A stretch of DNA of 64,000 nt from UMGS1696 sp964621755 (GTDB lineage: Bacteria > Bacillota > Clostridia > Oscillospirales > CAG-272), in NCBI GenBank assembly GCA_964621755.1, contig CAZUPI010000012.1, positions 5,307-69,306 of the forward strand, written 5' to 3'. Numbering within the stretch: the first letter of the stretch is position 1; each line of letters begins with the position of its first letter. A program made the translations under genes and the position numbers. The notes under the pieces are model-generated. The model saw only the letters and a program-made list of their open reading frames with translations. It had not been told where the DNA came from and did not search any database. Positions 8,631 through 17,094 of the stretch are shown piece by piece.

Positions 8631-9722
8631 TTATATTATCTCAAGGTAGTCCCTGTCCGGAAGCGTGGGGACATACATATTGGGTTTGTCTTGATACCAA
8701 AATGCAACGGAGGAAATATCATCCTGCATTGGGAGATAACGTCCGCCGGACCTCCATCCAAGCGCCTGAATGGTGACTTTAAGATTTTCGTTGAATCTGA
8801 TGGGGTCGGCAATGTGCCAACGGTAGAGTGAGAAGCGCTGCTGCGAGTTGTAAAGCCCGTCGGGAGCATAGGGAATCATGCCGGTATAGGGGGTAGCAAA
8901 CGGTTCATAGCGGTGTTCATTTTCAAAGTTGTACGCACCGCAGAAGTAGTCTTCCGTACCTGTGCCGCAAATTGTCGGATATTCACCGTCACCGTCCATG
9001 TAGAACTTGATTTCTCCTTCGCCCCACCAACCGTTGTTGTTGACGCCCCAAGCCATGTATGTGCCGACATATTGTCCTTTGCCGGAGACGCCATCGAGAA
9101 TGGTATGAACCTCCTTATAAGGAAGGGGATTGCTTCTTCTGAATTGCGCGTGGAAGTAACCGCAGTCTTCCGGAACTTCGGTAAGGGTATAATCTATCTG
9201 ATAGTAAAGGGTGAATACGTCGTCCCCGATATTTTCCACCGTGATTTTGCAGTGTTTTTTAAAGGGCATTTCCCAATAGCAATTCAAGCCGTTTCTGGGA
9301 TTTACACAAATTGCAAGGGAGCTCATCTGCTTATACGCGGGAACGTATGCATTTGCAAAGAAATCTCCAAGAGGACACTCGACAGAGGGAATTTTACAGT
9401 CATCCCAGTAAATGCGGATGATAGCGTAACGTCCCGGAATTCCCATAGGAGTGAGCCAGATGTGTTGAATTGCCCCTGAGCCTTCTATATCTGCCATTGT
9501 ATAAAGAGTATGGGGATCGATTCTGACAGAAGGGGATACCTTCCAACCTTTTCCCAATTCTCTTGCGCAGCCTGCACCAGTTCCGGTAGTAGCCATTGCC
9601 CCGCCGCCCTTTTGACCATCGAAGTTTTCGGGGCTTATTGAGCGTGTTTTGGCATTGGATAACCTTGAAAGATTTCCCATATTTGAGCCCAATCCGTTGA
9701 AAGAATAGAGTTCGTTTGCCAT
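8631..9722 (-). CDS. Glycoside hydrolase family 172 (DUF2961) enzyme
   Basis: A 363-residue protein with the family hallmarks: IWLTPMG near residue 88, YWDD near 105, CPLGDFF at about 116-122, WWGEGEIKFYMDG at 232-244 and GTGTEDYF at 253-260, the last two carrying the conserved acidic residues of the active site. GH172 members act on fructofuranosides and arabinofuranosides, including difructose anhydrides and arabinan side chains. There is no signal peptide, so an imported oligosaccharide is the likely substrate. It is the first gene of an operon with the dehydrogenase-like gene and has a strong promoter plus a palindrome in its leader. AAGGAG lies before the ATG. Confidence 0.85.
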   Translation of the reverse strand: MANELYSFNGLGSNMGNLSRLSNAKTRSISPENFDGQKGGGAMATTGTGAGCARELGKGWKVSPSVRIDPHTLYTMADIEGSGAIQHIWLTPMGIPGRYAIIRIYWDDCKIPSVECPLGDFFANAYVPAYKQMSSLAICVNPRNGLNCYWEMPFKKHCKITVENIGDDVFTLYYQIDYTLTEVPEDCGYFHAQFRRSNPLPYKEVHTILDGVSGKGQYVGTYMAWGVNNNGWWGEGEIKFYMDGDGEYPTICGTGTEDYFCGAYNFENEHRYEPFATPYTGMIPYAPDGLYNSQQRFSLYRWHIADPIRFNENLKVTIQALGWRSGGRYLPMQDDISSVAFWYQDKPNMYVPTLPDRDYLEII

Positions 9723-9756
9723 ACAATTTCTCCTTATAAAATAAGTGATTTATGAC

Positions 9757-9816
9757 ACCATAATCGGTTATGGTACCCGATAAATTGATTATATCATACC
9801 TAAAAAGCGTTGTCAA
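9757..9816 (-). promoter_or_regulatory. GH172 operon promoter with operator-like palindrome
   Basis: On the minus strand TTGACA (plus 9811-9816) and TATAAT (9788-9793) are separated by exactly 17 bases. Just downstream of the expected transcription start lies ACCATAATCGGTTATGGT (9757-9774), a 7-bp inverted repeat around TCGG. The position suits a repressor that blocks transcription when the sugar is absent. Confidence 0.7.
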
Positions 9817-10018
9817 CATAAACAAATTCTCGTTGACTGTACAGTAGAATTGACTTTTGTTTAGTAGAAACAATAAAAAATCTTTCCAAACCTTTTCGTC
9901 TATAGTATTGAAAAAGTTACCATATAATAACATCGGCGGAAACGCGCATAATCTACCTTAGTTTGCAAACACTATATCTGCCTACAAAATATTTGAATTA
10001 AAGGAGAAATAAGATATA

Positions 10019-10564
10019 ATGAAAGCAACAGGAATTGTAAGACGAATTGACGACCTTGGCAGGGTGGTAATTCCAAAAGAAATCCGTCGCACCATGCGGA
10101 TTCGAGAGGGCGACCCGCTGGAAATTTACACGGACCGCGAAGGAGAAGTTATCTTCAAAAAATACTCTCCCATCGGTGAACTTGCGCAGTTTGCGGCGCA
10201 GTATGCGGAAACATTGCATAAAACTTGCGGAATTTCCGTTGTTATCTGCGACCGTGATGCCGTTATCGCATGTGCGGGAGTTCCGAAACGCGAGTACACC
10301 GACCGCAAAATCTCAGCCGAAGCCGAAAAAATCATCGAAGGTCGACAGCTCTATACAGCTGAAGAAGAACCGGTTTATATTACTGACGGAGGCACACTTG
10401 CGATAAGCTGCCTCATGCCCATTATCACAGAAGGCGACATCACAGGATGCGTTGCCTCGGTCGTCAGCCCTGACAGCGACAGCAAAAACGCAGTCGCACC
10501 TGAGCTCGAAGCAAAGCTTATCCAAACCGCTGCAGGCTTCCTTGGCCGTCAACTTGAGTCCTAA
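10019..10564 (+). CDS. spoVT: Stage V sporulation protein T
   Basis: A 181-residue transcription factor of the AbrB/SpoVT family. The N-terminal swapped-hairpin DNA-binding domain is textbook (MKATGIVRRIDDLGRVVIPK, then EIRRTMRIREGDPLEIY, residues 1-50). Residues from about 55 form the GAF-like C-terminal domain typical of SpoVT rather than of short AbrB. In Bacillus it tunes sigma-G-dependent genes in the forespore. Its presence suggests a spore-forming organism or one descended from spore-formers. AAAGGAGAAA precedes the ATG. It is monocistronic, with a terminator directly after it. I did not find a convincing sigma-G promoter in the 296-base upstream gap, which also holds the divergent GH172 promoter and a GTTTGCAAAC palindrome at 9961-9970. 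Confidence 0.93.
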   Translation: MKATGIVRRIDDLGRVVIPKEIRRTMRIREGDPLEIYTDREGEVIFKKYSPIGELAQFAAQYAETLHKTCGISVVICDRDAVIACAGVPKREYTDRKISAEAEKIIEGRQLYTAEEEPVYITDGGTLAISCLMPIITEGDITGCVASVVSPDSDSKNAVAPELEAKLIQTAAGFLGRQLES

Positions 10565-10577
10565 AGAATATGAAAAA

Positions 10578-10625
10578 GAGACGAGGGGGAACTTTTGAAA
10601 AAGCTCCTCCATCGCCTCTTTTTTT
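10578..10625 (+). terminator. Terminator after spoVT
   Basis: An imperfect long hairpin, with core GGGGGAACTTTTGAAAAAGCTCCTCC, flanked by GAG..CGA and TCG..CTC arms and followed by seven T residues. It lies between spoVT and the convergent PHP gene and belongs to the dispersed palindrome family. Confidence 0.8.
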
Positions 10626-10631
10626 CCAATT

Positions 10632-11291
10632 TTATCCGATAATCAACGAGTAATTGCCGTTTTTTAGAATTTCTATCAGCTGGGGAACTGTGGTAATCGG
10701 TGCGGTCGTGAGAATTCCGCCGACAGGAAGGTGATGTGGATCGTGGTGGTCGGTACCGGATGTCTTGATAAGCCCATATTTTTCTGCCCATGCTTCCGCG
10801 ATGTCGTTATTGGAGTTGTGGCCTGGGTGACCGTTGAATACCTCGATACCGTCTACGCGTTTCGGGTCGACTGTCGTCATGCCGAAGCGGAACGGGTGTG
10901 CCTGGATGGTGAGAAGTCCATCTGCACGCGCCATTTTGATATAATCGCCGATGCCCATTTTCAGAATATCACAGTGATTCATCAAATAATCTCGGTCGAA
11001 GCCGAACACTAAGTAGTCGTTTGAATTTTGGTGGAAACGCAGCTCCATTCCCATGAGGATTGTAAGCCGTTTTCCTGCTGCCGCCGTCAGAATTTCGTGG
11101 GCACGGTACAGCTTGTCGACCTTCGCTTCCCATTCGTCTTCATCGTGACTTGCGGGGGAAAAGTGGTTCGTCAGGCATATTGTTGTATAACCTGCAGCGG
11201 TATACTTTTCCACAATTCCCTCTGCAGATTCGTGTGAACATGCGGATGCATCTCTGCTATGACAGTGCAGTTCTGTTTTGTATTCCATCAT
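10632..11291 (-). CDS. PHP domain phosphoesterase
   Basis: A 219-residue metal-dependent phosphoesterase of the polymerase-and-histidinol-phosphatase superfamily. The first metal motif is HCH (H9, H11), an internal QAHPF histidine is present, and the C-terminal motif SGTDHH supplies the last ligands. PHP enzymes hydrolyse phosphate monoesters or nucleotides with two or three metals. It starts 12 bases after the GH38 mannosidase gene and is almost certainly in its operon, which suggests a sugar-phosphate or nucleotide substrate from glycan use; this is inference. Two adjacent ATG codons are possible starts (11291 and 11288). Confidence 0.8.
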   Translation of the reverse strand: MMEYKTELHCHSRDASACSHESAEGIVEKYTAAGYTTICLTNHFSPASHDEDEWEAKVDKLYRAHEILTAAAGKRLTILMGMELRFHQNSNDYLVFGFDRDYLMNHCDILKMGIGDYIKMARADGLLTIQAHPFRFGMTTVDPKRVDGIEVFNGHPGHNSNNDIAEAWAEKYGLIKTSGTDHHDPHHLPVGGILTTAPITTVPQLIEILKNGNYSLIIG

Positions 11292-11303
11292 TTCTATTCT
11301 TAA

Positions 11304-14300
11304 TTACCTCTCAACAAGAAGGGTGACGATTTCAAAGGGCTTTATGTTCAGGCTTACGGTGTTGTGGTCTATTGCAAGCTCATTCTGCTTTTCTTCCAGC
11401 ATGTTGGTGCGCCATACATGCTTTGCATCCGGCAGGCTTATTTTGCAATTTGTACGATTGCGCTCGCATTCGTACAGACGGAGTACATACGCACGTTCGA
11501 CATCTTCGGCATTTTTAACAGCTTCGCAGATGACGTTGGGAGCAGAGAGTTTTATAAGCTGCGGAATATTCAGAATGCCGTTTTCAATCAGAACTGGATT
11601 GTTCAGCTCGTATGCCGGATAAACGACGGTTTCAGCTGAGAACGCACCAACATGCGGCAGGAGAGAGTAGGTCATATAGTGTACGCCGCGATCGCCTGAT
11701 ATATCGGGACGGCAGCCGCTCTTGTGCAGCGTCAGACGCATGTCGGAGCCGTCGACAGAAATGCCGTATTTGCAGTCATTCAGGATGGCGACGCCGTAGC
11801 GGCTTTCGGAAAGGTCAGACCATTTGTGGTTGCAGACTTCATATTTTGCCGCTTCCAACGAGGTGTTGCGGGTTGTCGGACGTTCAACGTGTCCAAACTG
11901 GATTTCATTCTTTACGGTAGTAGAGCGAATATCAACGTCAAATCCGGCTTTGAGCAGGGTGTGCCGCTCGTTCCAATCGAGCTTCATTTCATAATCGATT
12001 CGCGGCATGCCGGCATAGAAGATTGTGTCAACTACAGCGGTTGTGGCGCGTCCGATTTTGTAAGTATTGCGGATTCTATATTCTACCGCACCGTCCGAAA
12101 CAACCTCCCTTGAGAGAAGATTGGTTACGGGTTTCAGCTTTAAGAATACGTCGTCTTCAATTTCCCAGTTGTCGTATGCGGTAGGCATGTCCTCTCCTGC
12201 CCATAAAGTGCCGAGCGGTGCGCCGCCCTCACGCTTGACTTCGCGGTTGACCCGTACGTCGTACAGGGAGGAAATATAACCGTTTTCATCAAATTTAACT
12301 TTGTAGAATGGTGTCGTCAGCACACCATCCTCAGTCTGGAATGTTTTGAACGCCCTTTCGGGATGGGAGGGTTCTGTGAGGTCATAAGTAACCGTGCTCA
12401 TGGCAGGAATGTGTGCCTGTACTGCGGTTTTTTTGTTCCCGTCGGCGTCGGCGTAGGTCTGTGCCGGTTTCCCCGCGATGCCGATTTCACCGTCGAAAGT
12501 GATGACGTCACAGCGGTCGAAGGAGAGGGGATTGTACGCTGAAATTTTACCGTCGGCAGGAGTTGCCAGCTTATCTAAATATTTTTCGGTTTCAGCTTTG
12601 GCTTCCGATAAAAGGGCGGTCATTTCAGCATTTGTGACATCGTATACCTTCGAGATACAGGTGCCGGGTAGAATATCGTGGAACTGATTTCGCAGGAGAA
12701 CCTTATACATTTCGTCGCGGCGCTCGTTTATTTCGTCTCCGGTCAGGACATTCAGAAGTTCCATATATTTCAGCGCGGTTTCGGCCAAACGGTTGTTCCG
12801 CTTTACTTCGTGTTTCTGAGTGAGTGTACCGCGGTGGAATTCCAGATACAGCTCGCCATCGTACACCGGTAAGTTGTCGCGGCGTTCTTCAAGTGAATGC
12901 ATGAATTCGCTTGCTGTTGTCGGCTTGATTTCCGGTATCCCTTCGAGGTCGGTTGCACGCCTCAGAAATTCCAGCATACCGTATGTCGGACCGCCGCCGC
13001 CGTCCCCGAAGCCGTATGCCGCGAGTCTCTGATTGTTCGATTTTTTATCGCGAATTTCGGTTATAGTTCCAAAGAGGGAGCGCACGTCGGGAATAAGCTG
13101 CATCCGGTTGAGGTGAGTGATGACCTCCGAACCGTCGATGCCACGCCAGATAAAGGTGTCAGCCGGAAACTGATTGAGGTCGTTCCATGACATTTTTGTT
13201 GTGTAGAAATACTTTACGCCCGAGCCTTGCATAATCTGCGGGATTGCGCCGTTATAGCCGAAGGTGTCAGGCAGCCAGAAAGAATCGGAGCGGTAGCCGA
13301 AATATTTTCCCGTGAATCGCTGACCATACAGGAACTGGCGGACCATGGATTCGCCGCTGGTGATGTTGCAGTCGCACTCAACCCAAACACCGCCATTGGG
13401 TTCATAGCGTCCTTCCGCCACACGCGCGCGGATTTCCTCGAAAATATCGGGATAATACTCGCGCATCCAGTCGAGGTGCAGAGCGGAGGATTGAATAAAC
13501 GTGTATTCGGGATACATATCCATCAGTGTGAGGACTTGAGCGTAGGTTCTCGCACACTTACGAATCGTTTCCGATACGGGCCAGAGCCATGCAGTGTCCA
13601 TGTGAGAGTGACCGATAACGCCAATTTTGCCGCGCGACGCTTCACTGTGCGACTTCTGAAGAGCGGGAGCCAGCTTTTCACAGATGGCCGTGCAGGATTC
13701 ATGGATTTCCTCAAGGGAGGCTTGGTTGATATCCTGAATAAGGTAGGGGAATGCAGCAATGAGGCATTCATGCGCTTTCATAGCGGTGAAATTTTCACCG
13801 GGAAGACGGGCGATTTGGAGGACTGTTGACAGATCGAAGACCAAATCACGCACAATTCGGTCCACAATGGTAATTGTGATGCCGCTATAGGTGTGGCGGT
13901 AGCTGGAGTGGTCCTCATCCTGACCGTAGCGGTCATATGGCCGTGTCCCAGGGGAGTAGTGTCCGGCATAGCATTCGAACGCCAGTTCGATAGCATCGCC
14001 CGCGTGAGCGCACTTATCGACAAACATAGCGGAATGTTCGCCCCCGATGAAGCGATTTTTTGAGTTGATGATGCCGGTAGGTTTACCGTTTTTGAAACAG
14101 AGAATTTCGACGGCGTTGGCATCGGGAATTGCGCAGAGGATTTCACCATCCGCTTCTGCAGGGACAGTGAAGCTTGTTTTCAACCACATACTGGAATATT
14201 CGCTGCCCCACACGTATCCGGGTTCGACCGGTTTCATAGAGGCGGTATCCGGCGGCAGGCGGAGGTGTTCTATTGTTTCAAGCGCGACTGCGTGGTCCAC

Positions 14301-14393
14301 TTTCATGATAGGGCGGAAAATATGAGCAGCATAGTAGTCCAGAACGTTGTCGAACTTTTTGTATGTCCGCTCAATGTAAGCGTTGTTGTTCAT
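11304..14393 (-). CDS. Glycoside hydrolase family 38 alpha-mannosidase
   Basis: A 1029-residue zinc-dependent alpha-mannosidase that removes mannose from N-glycan-type or other alpha-mannosides. After an N-terminal accessory region (about 1-255), the catalytic domain opens with GHSHMDTAWLWP (261-272, H262 and D264-266 region as zinc ligands). The nucleophile is the aspartate of WLPDTFGYNG (D376). The three-helix middle domain and the all-beta C-terminal domains fill the rest, and the length is normal for bacterial GH38. There is no signal peptide, so it acts on imported oligosaccharides. It is the first gene of an operon with the PHP gene and has its own TTGAAA-N17-TATACT promoter. Confidence 0.92.
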   Translation of the reverse strand: MNNNAYIERTYKKFDNVLDYYAAHIFRPIMKVDHAVALETIEHLRLPPDTASMKPVEPGYVWGSEYSSMWLKTSFTVPAEADGEILCAIPDANAVEILCFKNGKPTGIINSKNRFIGGEHSAMFVDKCAHAGDAIELAFECYAGHYSPGTRPYDRYGQDEDHSSYRHTYSGITITIVDRIVRDLVFDLSTVLQIARLPGENFTAMKAHECLIAAFPYLIQDINQASLEEIHESCTAICEKLAPALQKSHSEASRGKIGVIGHSHMDTAWLWPVSETIRKCARTYAQVLTLMDMYPEYTFIQSSALHLDWMREYYPDIFEEIRARVAEGRYEPNGGVWVECDCNITSGESMVRQFLYGQRFTGKYFGYRSDSFWLPDTFGYNGAIPQIMQGSGVKYFYTTKMSWNDLNQFPADTFIWRGIDGSEVITHLNRMQLIPDVRSLFGTITEIRDKKSNNQRLAAYGFGDGGGGPTYGMLEFLRRATDLEGIPEIKPTTASEFMHSLEERRDNLPVYDGELYLEFHRGTLTQKHEVKRNNRLAETALKYMELLNVLTGDEINERRDEMYKVLLRNQFHDILPGTCISKVYDVTNAEMTALLSEAKAETEKYLDKLATPADGKISAYNPLSFDRCDVITFDGEIGIAGKPAQTYADADGNKKTAVQAHIPAMSTVTYDLTEPSHPERAFKTFQTEDGVLTTPFYKVKFDENGYISSLYDVRVNREVKREGGAPLGTLWAGEDMPTAYDNWEIEDDVFLKLKPVTNLLSREVVSDGAVEYRIRNTYKIGRATTAVVDTIFYAGMPRIDYEMKLDWNERHTLLKAGFDVDIRSTTVKNEIQFGHVERPTTRNTSLEAAKYEVCNHKWSDLSESRYGVAILNDCKYGISVDGSDMRLTLHKSGCRPDISGDRGVHYMTYSLLPHVGAFSAETVVYPAYELNNPVLIENGILNIPQLIKLSAPNVICEAVKNAEDVERAYVLRLYECERNRTNCKISLPDAKHVWRTNMLEEKQNELAIDHNTVSLNIKPFEIVTLLVER

Positions 14394-14428
14394 ATGGGTT
14401 TCCTTTCACGATAGATTATTTTGAAACA

Positions 14429-14457
14429 AGTATATCATAACAGGGCAGTATTTTCAA
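14429..14457 (-). promoter_or_regulatory. Promoter of the GH38 mannosidase operon
   Basis: Minus strand TTGAAA (plus 14452-14457), 17-base spacer, TATACT (plus 14429-14434), placed about 35 bases before the ATG. Confidence 0.7.
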
Positions 14458-14515
14458 GTAAATGTGCCGCAAAAACTACAGAAATGCTGTTTCCTCGAAA
14501 ATATGTGGGGATGAA

Positions 14516-14544
14516 GGGAGAAGCTTTTGAGAAACGGCTCTCTC
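14516..14544. repeat. Imperfect member of the dispersed palindrome family
   Basis: GGGAGAAGCTTTTGAGAAAC followed by GGCTCTCTC forms an imperfect stem of the same pattern seen at operon ends elsewhere (G-rich arm, CTTTT..GAAA core, C-rich arm). It lies upstream of the mannosidase promoter and has no gene of its own. Confidence 0.45.
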
Positions 14545-14591
14545 AAAATTATTTTCATTAAGGTTTAGGGCGGAAAATCGTCAAAGCTGTC

Positions 14592-14619
14592 TTGACAAAA
14601 CGCGGTGATGGGTTATAAT
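14592..14619 (+). promoter_or_regulatory. Promoter of a very short transcription unit
   Basis: TTGACA (14592-14597), 16-base spacer, TATAAT (14614-14619): a near-consensus sigma-A promoter on the plus strand. The next plus-strand signal is a hairpin about 100 bases downstream, and no full-length gene lies between. Confidence 0.7.
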
Positions 14620-14666
14620 GAGGGAAGAAAAATCACATTTTATACAAATTGTGAAAGAGGTTTGTT

Positions 14667-14717
14667 TTGAAACATTATTTAGGATTTGATAGTGAAAATA
14701 TGAGGAAAGAACGTTAG
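14667..14717 (+). other. Sixteen-codon reading frame between promoter and hairpin
   Basis: TTG start six bases after AAAGAGG, encoding M-K-H-Y-L-G-F-D-S-E-N-M-R-K-E-R and stopping at TAG exactly where the downstream palindrome begins. The start resembles the first residues of sugar-kinase-fold proteins, which may be chance. It could be a true small peptide, a small RNA, or the stub of a deleted gene. Confidence 0.35.
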
Positions 14718-14745
14718 GGGGGACTCTTTTGAAAAAGTGTCCCCC
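14716..14745. terminator. Palindromic terminator of the short unit
   Basis: AGGGGGGACTCTTTT/GAAAAAGTGTCCCCC: nearly perfect stem, followed by AAGCTTTTA. It also lies beyond the end of the convergent acyltransferase gene and could serve both strands. Confidence 0.65.
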
Positions 14746-14754
14746 AAGCTTTTA

Positions 14755-15867
14755 TCAAAACTTTTCAACGGAAGAGGGGGAAGTTTTGATTTTTGCTTTT
14801 GTATATTCCCAGAGCGTGCATACACCAATCGATAGTATGTATACTGTGATAAATCGCACTGCGAATCTGCCTGTCAGCGAAGCCAGTTTGAAACGGTCGA
14901 GCAGGCTGTCGCATAGAAAAATAAACAAGGGATGGATGAGGTACACGTTGTATGACGAAGCAGAGAGAAGTTTTACTGTATGAGAATTGGTGAGTGCAGC
15001 GGCGGAAAGTTTGCGGATTACACACATCACAAACAGGATGGCGGCGATACAATATATTACGTGGAAGTCATCTGCCCAGCTGGGGTAATAAATCCCATTG
15101 CGGATGACCCATATCAGCACGCAATCGACAGCTCCCGTTAGGACGAACATCGCTGTGATGCCGCGAAAGTGGATTTTCAGCATTTCTGTAAAGCGATCGT
15201 AATGCTGTCCCACGAACATACCGCAGATGAAGTAGAACAGAAACGTTGTGAAAAGTCGGCTGTTCATGGGAATCTGATAGCCGAAAAGCATTTGCGTGAT
15301 TTCTGGCAGATGCGCGCGGCAGATGAGCATTATCATGAGAGATAGAAAAAGGGACAGAAGTGCGCTGCATCGTTTGGAAATAAGTCTCCACAGCGGCATC
15401 AGCAGGTAAAATTGGCAGATGATAAATACAAAGTAAAAATGTTCAACCATGCCGCCTGTCAAAAAAGCATGGATGAAGTATGACAAGTCAAATTTGACTC
15501 GTCCGGAGACGGTAAAGTAGAGGCAGAAGAGAACAAATACAATCAAATAGGGGATAATCACTCGTTTGAATCGCGACAGGTAGAATTTTTGGTACGAGAA
15601 AGTATTGTTGTCACGCGGCAGAAACAGCTTCACACCGGATAGAAAGAGGAATCCCTGCACGACAAAGGAGGACAGTCTATGTGCGGAACACATCACAGCA
15701 AACGGAAGGCTTGTTGTCACGTAATTGGAAACGCACTCAGATGCTACGTGAATGAAAATCACAAGCAACATAAACACGATGGATGCGAGGTTTAACTCAG
15801 GCACCCGTTTTTTTTCGTTTTCCATCACTTTTTTTAGGTTATGGTTCTCATCTCTTATTTCCTTCAT
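14755..15867 (-). CDS. Acyltransferase family 3 membrane protein
   Basis: A 370-residue integral membrane O-acyltransferase of the OafA/Acyltransferase_3 type with about ten hydrophobic segments. The first helix carries FIHVASE, the expected catalytic histidine position of the family, and later features include the SRFKRVIIPYL loop and the C-terminal NVYLIHPLF. Members move acetyl or other acyl groups to cell-wall polysaccharides, lipids or secreted glycans. It begins two bases after the UroD-like gene, so the two are one operon. No strong ribosome site precedes the first ATG; an internal Met 14 codons later (15825) is a plausible alternative. The substrate is not predictable. Confidence 0.85.
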   Translation of the reverse strand: MKEIRDENHNLKKVMENEKKRVPELNLASIVFMLLVIFIHVASECVSNYVTTSLPFAVMCSAHRLSSFVVQGFLFLSGVKLFLPRDNNTFSYQKFYLSRFKRVIIPYLIVFVLFCLYFTVSGRVKFDLSYFIHAFLTGGMVEHFYFVFIICQFYLLMPLWRLISKRCSALLSLFLSLMIMLICRAHLPEITQMLFGYQIPMNSRLFTTFLFYFICGMFVGQHYDRFTEMLKIHFRGITAMFVLTGAVDCVLIWVIRNGIYYPSWADDFHVIYCIAAILFVMCVIRKLSAAALTNSHTVKLLSASSYNVYLIHPLFIFLCDSLLDRFKLASLTGRFAVRFITVYILSIGVCTLWEYTKAKIKTSPSSVEKF

Positions 15868-15869
15868 CT

Positions 15870-16877
15870 TTAAATGGCGCTGTTGTCAACAATGACTCGT
15901 TTTGCCCATGCCGCCCATTCCAGCTCAACGCCAATGTCGTGATAGGTCGGATAATCTTTTGCAATCCATGCGCCGCCGCATGTATTTTTGAAAATCTCGC
16001 ACATCTCCCGCGCGCGATTTTCGATAAGCTCACGATTTCCCGTAGGAAGCACTTTTTGGATATCGACAGGCGAATGGAACGATACACGGTTCCCGAATTT
16101 TTCCGCGAGTATCTCTGTCGGATACGCGTCAGGTTGGTCAAATTGGAAAACGTTGATTCCCGCGTCAATGAGGTCTTCAATAAAGTCGTAAATGTACCCG
16201 CATGAATGCAGAAACACGCTCATTCCGGCTTCGTGCGCCGCATCCGCAACCTTCTTATACGCTGGCTTGAACAGCGCGCGGAACGATTCCGGTGAAATAA
16301 ATGTCCTGTCCTGCGTTCCCCAGTCGTCTCCGAAAAACCATCCGTCAATGCCGCAACCGGCAATATTCTTTATGACTGCCGCCTCATGTTCTGCAAGCAT
16401 GTCGACAAACTCACGCACAGAATCAGGGTCGGTCAATGTGTCGGCAAGAGCGTTGGTTATGAGTCTGGCATCGCGGAGTGCAGAGAACAGTGAGTTCCCG
16501 TAACACATCACATATTTTTCGTTCTCTGCCAAATTTTTGGCAAGCAGGCGGTCACGGTGCGTTTTGTCAAACTCGGGCATAAAATATTCATAATCTTCCC
16601 AGTCGACAATGGCGCCGCGGATACATTCGCCTTTTGTCTTTCCGTTAAAGCGGCCATATATATTTCCGTACATGTCGCGCCGCACTTCACCAGAAAATCC
16701 GGTCAGCCTTTTAAGTTCCGGATAGTCGCCCCAATCGTTGTAGGGATTCTCCGGAATATTTACATAAGTTCTCGATGATACCCATGTAAAGTCGTTTGTT
16801 TCATCGTTGAAATGAAAGCCGAATCGCGGCGGCGTGTCATGCGCTATCAGCCGGCGAATTATTTCCTTGGAAGTCAT
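15870..16877 (-). CDS. Uroporphyrinogen decarboxylase-like (URO-D superfamily) protein
   Basis: A 335-residue protein of the URO-D/MtaA/CmuA fold. It is not a haem HemE: the H-S-C-G-Y motif near the middle of the C-terminal half is the zinc-binding H-x-C of corrinoid-dependent methyltransferase relatives, and NTCGGAWIAKDYP near the end fits the same clade. Such proteins transfer methyl groups between corrinoid proteins and thiols, but many clostridial paralogues beside carbohydrate genes have no known role. The ATG at 16877 is preferred because AAAGGAG is seven bases upstream; the one at 16883 lies too close to it. It is first in an operon with the acyltransferase. Confidence 0.78.
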   Translation of the reverse strand: MTSKEIIRRLIAHDTPPRFGFHFNDETNDFTWVSSRTYVNIPENPYNDWGDYPELKRLTGFSGEVRRDMYGNIYGRFNGKTKGECIRGAIVDWEDYEYFMPEFDKTHRDRLLAKNLAENEKYVMCYGNSLFSALRDARLITNALADTLTDPDSVREFVDMLAEHEAAVIKNIAGCGIDGWFFGDDWGTQDRTFISPESFRALFKPAYKKVADAAHEAGMSVFLHSCGYIYDFIEDLIDAGINVFQFDQPDAYPTEILAEKFGNRVSFHSPVDIQKVLPTGNRELIENRAREMCEIFKNTCGGAWIAKDYPTYHDIGVELEWAAWAKRVIVDNSAI

Positions 16878-16916
16878 AAACATGCTCCTTTGTAAATTTA
16901 AACTTTGCCATAATTA

Positions 16917-16945
16917 ATCATACTATTATTTGACGGATATGTCAA
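16917..16945 (-). promoter_or_regulatory. Promoter of the URO-D-like/acyltransferase operon
   Basis: Minus strand TTGACA (plus 16940-16945), 17-base spacer, TATGAT (plus 16917-16922). Confidence 0.68.
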
Positions 16946-17031
16946 TATTAAAATTTTTGCGCGGCAGCGTTATTTATCTCATTTTATTTTTATGTGTTAG
17001 GAAAAAATGAACTATATTATGAAAAAATCTA

Positions 17032-17059
17032 TTGATTTTTTTAACTAATGATGTATAAT
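17032..17059 (+). promoter_or_regulatory. Promoter of the glycosyltransferase/PlsY-like operon
   Basis: TTGATT (17032-17037), 16-base spacer, TATAAT (17054-17059), 35 bases before the ATG in an AT-rich divergent gap. Confidence 0.6.
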
Positions 17060-17094
17060 TAATATAGTTACTTTATGAAAGGATTGCAATAGTA

